The translations under genes and the position numbers were made by a program. Shown here one piece after another: positions 1-4,750 of a stretch of 5,864 nt of DNA. The stretch lies in NCBI GenBank assembly GCA_019421015.1, contig JAHZGC010000046.1, forward strand, positions 1 through 5,864, read 5' to 3'. The notes beneath the pieces were generated by a model. That model saw only the letters and a list, made by a program, of their open reading frames with translations, had not been told where the DNA came from and searched no databases. The stretch's first letter is position 1. Each line of letters starts with the position of its first letter. Source of the DNA: Coriobacteriaceae bacterium (GTDB taxonomy: Bacteria > Actinomycetota > Coriobacteriia > Coriobacteriales > UMGS124).

Positions 1-1260
1 GTGGCCGGGCACGTCCTCATTGCAGAAGCGCTCGCCGCGCTCGTTCACGAGCAAGAAGGGATCGCAGCCCAGGGCCCCGCCAAAGGAGTGGGTCATGTAG
101 GGGGCGCAGCTAAAGTCCACGCCCGCGCCGGCCCAGGCGGCCATCTTAAGGCCCATGCCCATGTTGGTGGGGTTGCCATAAGGATCGGTGGAGTTCCAGA
201 TCCAGGCACTCATCTGGAACGACTCGTGGTTGTAGTACGAACGCATCTCGGTGTTGCTGCCGTAGTCGCCACAGGCGTCCACCACGGCCTTTGCATTGAT
301 CTTGATGACCTTGCCGTCGTCATCGGTGACCCAAGCACCCACCACGGCGCCCGAGTCGTCCACGATGAACTGCTCGCACTTCGTGCGGAAGTGCACGTCG
401 GCACCGCCGTCTTCGATCAGCTTGAGGATCTTGTCGTTCAGGGCGATCTGGTCGGGACGGAAGCAGATCACGTCGGGATACATGGGGTACAGCTCGTCGC
501 TGTAGACATACTCGGGGTTCTTGGGGTTGTTGAAGCAGGTCATGTACATCTTGCCGTCGGTCGACTCGGCACCCATGCCGCTCGACGGCACCGCATCGCC
601 GGGAATACCCGACTCCGCGGGCGTCAGGTTGGGGTCAAGGAACACGATGTCGGGGTTGGCCGAGACGTGCCAGTCAAAGGCCGCGCCCGAGTTCTCGAGC
701 CAGTAGCGCCAGATGCGCGGGTTGGGACGCCAGCCGTTGGCCTGCAGCTCCGCGTTCATCATGCCGTTGATGTCGTCGGGCGTAAAGGTCACGTTCGCAG
801 AGGTCGAGAAACTCGAGTTGATGTTGCCGAACTGGGCGGCGCGGCAGTTGTAGGTCTCGGACTGCTCGACGCAGACTACCTTGGCACCCTCCTCCACGGC
901 GGCGCGGGCGGCACACAGGCCGGCCACACCCAGACCCACCACCAGCACGTCGCAGTCCAGCTCCTCGTCGGCCTCGGTCGGAGCCACGGGGGGAACCAGC
1001 CAGCCGGGCACCCACAGGCCCTGGTCGTCCCAATAGCCGGGGTTGCCCGTGTCATTGGCGGCCAGGTGCGTGTAGCCCGTCACGCTGGGGGCCGTGGTGA
1101 GCTCGCCGGCAACCGTAGCCTCCTGCTTGGCCTTGGCCACGGCCTCGGCGGCCACCCCGGAGGTGACGCCCGCCTGGGCAGGCGTGGCGGCAACAGCGGC
1201 GGCTGCTGCGGCGGTGGCGCCGACGCCGAGGAACGAGCGGCGCGACATCTGAACGTTCAT
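1..1260 (-). CDS. Tat-exported FAD-dependent oxidoreductase (fumarate reductase/succinate dehydrogenase flavoprotein-like), C-terminus outside window
   Basis: The reading frame is open from the ATG at 1260 to the window edge (420 residues, no stop), so the C-terminal part is missing. The N-terminus is a clear twin-arginine signal: SRRSFLG at residues 6-12, then an Ala-rich hydrophobic stretch and a likely AQA cleavage site at 28-30, so the enzyme should act outside the membrane. A linker follows, then an FAD-binding Rossmann fold: DCDVLVVGLGVAG (GxGxxG at 109-114) with the ribose-binding Glu near 132. Later FAD_binding_2-type landmarks are GDYGSN (331-336), the GMGLKMAAWAGAG stretch (368-380) and VNERGERFCNED (405-416). 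Such flavoproteins are abundant in Coriobacteriia and reduce organic acceptors (fumarate, urocanate, cinnamates, cardiac glycosides). No heme-binding CxxCH occurs in the visible part, so electrons must come from a partner. The substrate is unknown, and typical fumarate reductase active-site residues are not evident. The start is supported by a perfect AAGGAGG eight bases upstream. Confident of family, not of reaction. Confidence 0.9.
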   Translation of the reverse strand, partial: MNVQMSRRSFLGVGATAAAAAAVAATPAQAGVTSGVAAEAVAKAKQEATVAGELTTAPSVTGYTHLAANDTGNPGYWDDQGLWVPGWLVPPVAPTEADEELDCDVLVVGLGVAGLCAARAAVEEGAKVVCVEQSETYNCRAAQFGNINSSFSTSANVTFTPDDINGMMNAELQANGWRPNPRIWRYWLENSGAAFDWHVSANPDIVFLDPNLTPAESGIPGDAVPSSGMGAESTDGKMYMTCFNNPKNPEYVYSDELYPMYPDVICFRPDQIALNDKILKLIEDGGADVHFRTKCEQFIVDDSGAVVGAWVTDDDGKVIKINAKAVVDACGDYGSNTEMRSYYNHESFQMSAWIWNSTDPYGNPTNMGMGLKMAAWAGAGVDFSCAPYMTHSFGGALGCDPFLLVNERGERFCNEDVPGH

Positions 1261-1268
1261 GATTTGGT

Positions 1269-1275
1269 CCTCCTT
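1269..1275 (-). promoter_or_regulatory. Ribosome binding site of the flavoprotein gene
   Basis: AAGGAGG on the minus strand lies eight bases before the ATG at 1260. It is a near-perfect anti-16S match and fixes the start of the Tat flavoprotein. A CTCC seven bases further upstream in the transcript (1281-1284) could pair with its GGAG, so access may be modulated. Confidence 0.85.
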
Positions 1276-1286
1276 AAACTGGAGCG

Positions 1287-1332
1287 GGCCGCCTCTTTGA
1301 CGGCGGCCACAAGGCCCTCCTCGACGGGGAGG
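1287..1332 (-). promoter_or_regulatory. Two stem-loops in the 5' leader of the flavoprotein mRNA
   Basis: Two inverted repeats precede the Shine-Dalgarno. The nearer has perfect 7-bp arms, GGCCGCC (1287-1293) and GGCGGCC (1302-1308), with an 8-base loop. The further has CCTCC (1316-1320) and GGAGG (1328-1332) around a 7-base loop. A third, competing pairing is possible between GGCC at 1305-1308 and GGCC at 1313-1316. In the transcript the CCUCC of the far stem could also pair with the GGAGG of the ribosome binding site. The inverted repeats are visible directly; a regulatory role (attenuation, translational control or protein binding) is inference. GC-rich DNA produces such repeats by chance fairly often. 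Confidence 0.35.
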
Positions 1333-1387
1333 CTACCCTGCGGCTCGTTATCCTAAGCCCAATCCCCCCGTCTCGGCCCTCACCCAA

Positions 1388-1405
1388 AAGATGCGAAAAC
1401 ATCTT
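1388..1405. repeat. Operator-like palindrome in the divergent intergenic region
   Basis: AAGATG (1388-1393) and CATCTT (1400-1405) form perfect 6-bp arms around CGAAAA. It is a relatively AT-rich palindrome in an otherwise very GC-rich 280-bp gap between the divergently transcribed flavoprotein and nth genes. Size and place suit a dimeric regulator binding site, but no regulator gene is visible and only one copy was seen. The rest of the gap (1261-1540) holds the two leader hairpins, ribosome binding sites and a weak promoter; no RNA gene or further ORF could be supported. Confidence 0.3.
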
Positions 1406-1494
1406 GGCAGCCCCCACCGGCCCGAATGCCAATCCGGGCGAGCCCCATGGGCCCGCGGCGCGTTCTTGTCCCCTTCGTCCCCTTGCATCGGGGG

Positions 1495-1500
1495 TATGAT
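1495..1500 (+). promoter_or_regulatory. nth: Possible -10 element of the nth promoter
   Basis: TATGAT matches the sigma-70 -10 consensus at five of six positions and lies about 40 bases before the nth start codon. No good -35 hexamer lies 16-18 bases upstream; CTTCGT at 1473-1478 is a poor match. The call therefore rests on the -10 alone. Confidence 0.3.
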
Positions 1501-1530
1501 GGCACCGCACATAGTCCCCATGGCCTTTTT

Positions 1531-1535
1531 AGGAG
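1531..1535 (+). promoter_or_regulatory. nth: Ribosome binding site deciding the nth start
   Basis: AGGAG lies six bases before the ATG at 1541. It selects this start over the in-frame ATG at 1391, which would add 50 residues with no resemblance to endonuclease III and lacks a comparable Shine-Dalgarno. Confidence 0.75.
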
Positions 1536-1540
1536 CCGCC

Positions 1541-2266
1541 ATGCCTCGTGAATCCCTCACTGCCAAACGCGAACGGGCCGTCGAGGTCTGCCGTCGGATG
1601 AACGACCTCTACCCGCAGGCCGAGTGCGCCTTGCACTTCAGCGACCCGTTCACGCTCGTCATCGCCGTGCTGCTTTCGGCCCAAACCACCGATGTCGCCG
1701 TGAACAAGGTGACCGAGGTCCTCTTCGACCGATGGCCCACCCCCGCCGACCTTGCCGCCGCCCCGCTCGACGAGGTGGAGGAGGTCTTGCATCCCTTGGG
1801 CTTCTACCGCAGCAAGGCACGCCACGCCACCGCCTGCGCGCAGATGATCGTGGCCGATTACGGCGGAGCGGTCCCCGCCACCATGGAGGAGCTCACCCGT
1901 CTGCCCGGCGTGGGGCGAAAGACGGCCAACATCGTGCTCAACAACGCCTTTGGCATCGTCGAGGGCATCGCGGTGGACACCCATGTGTTCCGCATCGCGA
2001 CGCGCCTCGGCTTCACCTCGGCCAAAGAACCCCTCGATGCCGAGCAAGACCTTCTCAAACTCGTCCCATCCGACCTCTGGGGGCCCGTGAACCACCAGTG
2101 GGTCCTCTTTGGCCGCCAGGTCTGTGACGCCCGAAAGCCCACCTGCCTCGCCGAGAACGCCAGCTGCCCGCTGGCCGACATCTGTCCCAGCGCCGGCAAG
2201 CCGCCCAAAACCAAGGCCCAGACCCGAGCCGCCGCAACTCACAAGAAGAAGCCCAGCAAGCCCTAG
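1541..2266 (+). CDS. nth: Endonuclease III (DNA glycosylase/AP lyase)
   Basis: A cytoplasmic base-excision repair enzyme that removes oxidised pyrimidines and cleaves the abasic site. The protein has 241 residues; E. coli Nth has 211. The N-terminal helical region contains LLSAQTTD (44-51). The helix-hairpin-helix motif LPGVGRKTAN (121-130) carries the catalytic Lys127, equivalent to E. coli K120. VDTH (145-148) carries the catalytic Asp146, equivalent to D138. The C-terminal Fe-S loop has Cys195, 202, 209 and 215. Their spacing is C-x6-C-x6-C-x5-C, whereas the usual pattern is C-x6-C-x2-C-x5-C, so the middle gap is four residues longer. A Lys-rich tail of about 25 residues (PSAGK onward) follows. 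It is transcribed away from the flavoprotein and converges on the hydrogenase cluster with a 34-bp gap in which I see no terminator. Identity is secure; whether the altered loop still binds a cluster is not known. Confidence 0.96.
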   Translation: MPRESLTAKRERAVEVCRRMNDLYPQAECALHFSDPFTLVIAVLLSAQTTDVAVNKVTEVLFDRWPTPADLAAAPLDEVEEVLHPLGFYRSKARHATACAQMIVADYGGAVPATMEELTRLPGVGRKTANIVLNNAFGIVEGIAVDTHVFRIATRLGFTSAKEPLDAEQDLLKLVPSDLWGPVNHQWVLFGRQVCDARKPTCLAENASCPLADICPSAGKPPKTKAQTRAAATHKKKPSKP

Positions 2267-2300
2267 AGTATTTTGAATAAAGTCCTGTATCGCGACCCGT

Positions 2301-2900
2301 CTACACCACCGGTGCCGTCGGCCGTATCGCTATGTTGTACCAACTGGCAAAGACCAAAAACGCAATGCCTATCAACACGAACAACACCGTCCATTTGCGC
2401 TCCGCGGCCACATACTGCTCCGGGGTCTTCTCTGCCGCAACACGCATGTACCCATAGGCGTTGGCCCGCAGCGCATAATAGACGGTGAACGCGGCCGTCG
2501 CCACCGCACAGAGGACCGCCAGCCAAACGGGCATCGTCCCATGCACCGCACCGTAGATCAGGTTGTCGAGCATCAGCCAGATCGGATAGAACAAGATCAT
2601 GAACCACTGCCCGTGTACCGGGCCCCACAGCGCGGGCATAAACAGGGCCCCCAGGTTGACCTTCGGCAGTTTGGGCAGCGGGTCGTCGTCATCGACCAGC
2701 AGCGCCACGGCGATGTCGCTTTTAGGGTGACCGCCCCCAAGGCAGCCAAACGTCGGCCCAAGTTCCACAAACGACCGGCATGACCGGCAGAGGCCCACGT
2801 ACCTCATGCCTTTGGGCGCCCGAGGCACCGCGGTTTGGTCCGCTGGGACAAACTCCCGAACCAGTTCCTCGTCACTTCCCTGCCCGTCCTTGCGCGCCAT
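2301..2900 (-). CDS. Unknown membrane protein with a Cys/His (zinc-ribbon-like) N-terminus, last gene of the hydrogenase cluster
   Basis: I do not recognise a named function. The protein has 199 residues. A charged N-terminus is followed by a possible metal-binding knuckle, C38-x2-C41-x11-C53-x4-H58. An acidic DDDD run follows (70-73), then the segment NLGALFMPALWGPVHGQW (82-99). Three hydrophobic stretches fit membrane helices: about 99-119, 124-144 and 170-192. The N-G-A-L...P-x-W-G-P-x-H-G-Q-W segment followed by hydrophobic helices loosely recalls small DUF2628-like membrane proteins, but that is a resemblance only. The ATG at 2900 is preferred: AGGGG (2908-2912) lies seven bases upstream and overlaps the stop codon of the protease gene. 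A TTG at 2945 would extend the frame by 15 residues into that gene. The 10-base gap to the protease implies cotranscription and probably translational coupling. A role in hydrogenase assembly or anchoring is inference from position. Confidence 0.8.
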   Translation of the reverse strand: MARKDGQGSDEELVREFVPADQTAVPRAPKGMRYVGLCRSCRSFVELGPTFGCLGGGHPKSDIAVALLVDDDDPLPKLPKVNLGALFMPALWGPVHGQWFMILFYPIWLMLDNLIYGAVHGTMPVWLAVLCAVATAAFTVYYALRANAYGYMRVAAEKTPEQYVAAERKWTVLFVLIGIAFLVFASWYNIAIRPTAPVV

Positions 2901-2910
2901 GGCCACACCC

Positions 2911-3861
2911 CTACCTCTCCAAGCGTGCCTGCCCCGAACCCTCAAGAACGGCGAGGCAGGAACCTATCAGCTCATCACAGTCATAATCCGTTATCAGCGG
3001 AGAAACCCATGCCATATAGCATAGCCCCCCGACAGCCGGCGGGGAACAAAGGGCGAGCCCAAACCGATCGGCTATCGCACAAAAGCTCTTCTCGTCGGCC
3101 GGATCCAAAGCGGGCAGCGCAATCTGCACCCCGCAGGCACCCGCGTCATCGACCTCGTGCACATCGAGCCCAATCGCTTTAAGGCCGCAGGCCAGGTATC
3201 TCCTCGCCACCGTGGCGTCGGGCGTGCCATATACCGCCGGAAGTACCGCAGCCACCCGGTCACACACCTCGCCCTGCACCGAGGCCGACTGTTCCACCAT
3301 CCTGTCCCAACCGCGCGAGAAGCTCCTGGCACCGGCAGTCCCCGACCCGGCCCTGCAGGCGTCCGCCTGGGGCAAAAGGTCGACGATGCCCGCGCCGAGC
3401 TCCTTGTTCAGGTAGCGCACCGCCGCCTGGGCAAGGAACGGGACCGCCGCAGCGACCCGAGGGGTAAGGGCCATCACAAATTCCGAGGGCGACATATTCT
3501 CGACCTGGACGCCGAGGCAATGGCCAGCACATCGAATCCCCAAGAGCTCCGCCGACCCCAGCACGTCCGCAAAGCGCACCTCATGGAGGGAGGTCATACC
3601 CGCTGGGGTCGGGGCCGCGTCCTGCGGGACAAAAGAAAAAAGTTGGCCCGGCTCGGCATCGGGCACCTCGAGCGCATCGATGACCAGGGCAAAGTCGTGG
3701 CTTCGCAGGTCGCTCAGAATCGCCATGCCCATGACCGACCGGTCGAGAACCTCCACCTGCTCGGGCAACTCGTAACGGGCTTGGATGTAACGGGCGCACG
3801 CCGGTCCCACACCCTCGTCCATCAGCAGCTCGTTGCCAATACAGAGCACAGCTACCCGCAT
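2911..3861 (-). CDS. hyaD: HyaD/HybD-type [NiFe]-hydrogenase maturation endopeptidase with an extra C-terminal domain
   Basis: Residues 1 to about 155 are a family M52 maturation protease, which clips the C-terminal tail of the hydrogenase large subunit after Ni insertion in the cytoplasm. MRVAVLCIGNELLMDEGVGP opens the domain. Glu16, Asp62 (in VIDA) and His93 (in SLHE) fall at the residue numbers of the nickel-binding triad of E. coli HybD, so the active site looks intact. Family members usually have 155-195 residues; this one has 316. After a Gly/Ala/Ser-rich linker (about 165-180) comes a domain of about 137 residues that I do not recognise. It is Cys-rich (C200, C225, C243, C261, C272, C281, C295, C302) but without CxxC pairs, and includes LPALDPADEKSFCAIADRFG and ITDYDCDELIG. 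The ATG at 3861 is chosen because it matches the family N-terminus and has GGGAAGGG (3870-3877) eight bases upstream. An in-frame ATG at 3882 would add seven residues. It sits downstream of the cytochrome b gene, beyond a strong hairpin, and 10 bases before the membrane-protein gene. Confidence 0.9.
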   Translation of the reverse strand: MRVAVLCIGNELLMDEGVGPACARYIQARYELPEQVEVLDRSVMGMAILSDLRSHDFALVIDALEVPDAEPGQLFSFVPQDAAPTPAGMTSLHEVRFADVLGSAELLGIRCAGHCLGVQVENMSPSEFVMALTPRVAAAVPFLAQAAVRYLNKELGAGIVDLLPQADACRAGSGTAGARSFSRGWDRMVEQSASVQGEVCDRVAAVLPAVYGTPDATVARRYLACGLKAIGLDVHEVDDAGACGVQIALPALDPADEKSFCAIADRFGLALCSPPAVGGLCYMAWVSPLITDYDCDELIGSCLAVLEGSGQARLER

Positions 3862-3913
3862 CGCCTTGACCCTTCCCGTCATCGCATGGTCCAACCTCCC
3901 GATAGTACCGAAC

Positions 3914-3952
3914 AAAGGAAGGCCCGGAACACGTGGCTCCGGGCCTTCCTTT
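3914..3952 (-). terminator. Perfect 15-bp hairpin between hydrogenase structural and maturation genes, terminator-like
   Basis: Arms AAAGGAAGGCCCGGA (3914-3928) and TCCGGGCCTTCCTTT (3938-3952) are exact reverse complements around a 9-base loop. In the hydrogenase transcript the stem ends in CCUUCCUUU followed by GUUCGG: a moderate U-rich end rather than a full U-tract. It lies 53 bases after the cytochrome b stop and 52 bases before the protease start, so it would end or attenuate the structural-gene transcript, or protect its 3' end. Being symmetrical, it could also act on the other strand, but no plus-strand gene ends here. The remainder of the 144-bp gap shows only the protease ribosome binding site and a weak TACTAT (3902-3907). 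Confidence 0.7.
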
Positions 3953-4005
3953 GAATCAGCGTACCCATGACGCCGAAGGTGTTTGTACCTAGCCTAAGCG
4001 GCCAA

Positions 4006-4749
4006 TTAGCACTTGATGCCTTCCTTGTCGAGGTCGACCTTGCTCGGACCCTCGCCGAGGCTCGGGCCATGGCCCAGGCCGTCATAGCCAACAACGTTGC
4101 GCTTGGCAGGATCGTACACGAGGCCGCCGTGCTCCTTGTGGAACATGATCAGCATCGACGGCGCCACACCCTCGATGTTGGCGAGGTAGATGTGGAAGCA
4201 CATGATGATGATGATCACGAACATCACGAAGTAGTGCACCAGGCGCACGTTCATGAGGCCCCAGGCATTGAGAATCAGCTGAGAGATGCCCCAACCGCTC
4301 GTGGGAATCCAAAGGGCAAAGCCGGTCCAGGCCATGACCAGGATGCAGACCGGAATCACCAGATACGAGATCTTCTGGGGAACGCCGAGCTTGGCTCCCA
4401 GGGGGTGATCCTTCTGCAGGAACAGGTAGTACTTAACCCACTCGCCCAGCATGTGACGGTTGTTCTTCTGGGGCAGCCAGGTCTTGTAGTCGCGAACCAC
4501 AGAACGGGTGCCGCCCGTAGGAGCCGTCTTGATGAAGAAGGCAAGAATCACGCGGATAATGCAGTTAAGCGTGACCACGATGCCGCAGAACACGTGCACG
4601 CCGCGGCAAATGCCCATGGCAAACGGGAAGAACGGGTAGTGAATGTAGAAGCCCGTGAAGATGAGCAGGAACATGCACACCAGGTTGATCCAGTGCGTGA
4701 CCACAAAGGCCAGCGGGTGGGCCTCCTTGTAATGCGCGAGATGTGCCAT
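4006..4749 (-). CDS. hyaC: [NiFe]-hydrogenase cytochrome b subunit (HyaC-type membrane anchor)
   Basis: This is the integral membrane diheme cytochrome b that takes electrons from the hydrogenase small subunit and reduces the quinone pool. The 247-residue length fits the family (about 220-250). Four membrane helices are apparent: about 15-37, 50-73, 127-148 and 168-192. Histidines suited to ligate two b hemes are H19 in helix 1 (THWINL), H52 in helix 2 (CRGVHVF), and H172 and H186 in helix 4 (VRLVHYF, MCFHIYLA). A basic, aromatic loop (about 75-125) joins helices 2 and 3. A hydrophilic tail of about 55 residues follows helix 4 and ends in Cys. The start codon lies one base after the stop of the large-subunit gene, with GGTGAGG just upstream, so the two are translationally coupled. 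A formate dehydrogenase gamma-type cytochrome b is similar in form, but the adjacent hydrogenase large subunit settles the assignment. Confidence 0.93.
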   Translation of the reverse strand: MAHLAHYKEAHPLAFVVTHWINLVCMFLLIFTGFYIHYPFFPFAMGICRGVHVFCGIVVTLNCIIRVILAFFIKTAPTGGTRSVVRDYKTWLPQKNNRHMLGEWVKYYLFLQKDHPLGAKLGVPQKISYLVIPVCILVMAWTGFALWIPTSGWGISQLILNAWGLMNVRLVHYFVMFVIIIIMCFHIYLANIEGVAPSMLIMFHKEHGGLVYDPAKRNVVGYDGLGHGPSLGEGPSKVDLDKEGIKC

Positions 4750-4750
4750 C

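Noticed and set aside
1..1356. A 451-codon plus-strand frame opposite the flavoprotein gene
   Set aside because: It is the antisense shadow of a gene with strong third-position G/C bias. Its product is a His/Val/Gly-rich low-complexity protein with no recognisable domain, while the opposite strand encodes a clear Tat signal and FAD fold.
1391..1540. A 50-residue N-terminal extension of nth from the ATG at 1391
   Set aside because: The extension does not resemble the family, the ATG lies inside the palindrome, and a good Shine-Dalgarno sits before the ATG at 1541.
1529..2242. A 237-codon minus-strand frame opposite nth
   Set aside because: It is a Gly/Val-rich antisense shadow; the plus strand encodes complete endonuclease III motifs.
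2267..2300. A terminator between the convergent nth and membrane-protein genes
   Set aside because: The 34-bp gap has only a 4-bp inverted repeat around TATTTTGAATA and no GC stem with a T-tract.
3879..3968. A 29-residue minus-strand ORF running through the hairpin
   Set aside because: It has no Shine-Dalgarno, its sequence is dictated by the two hairpin arms, and it shows no domain.
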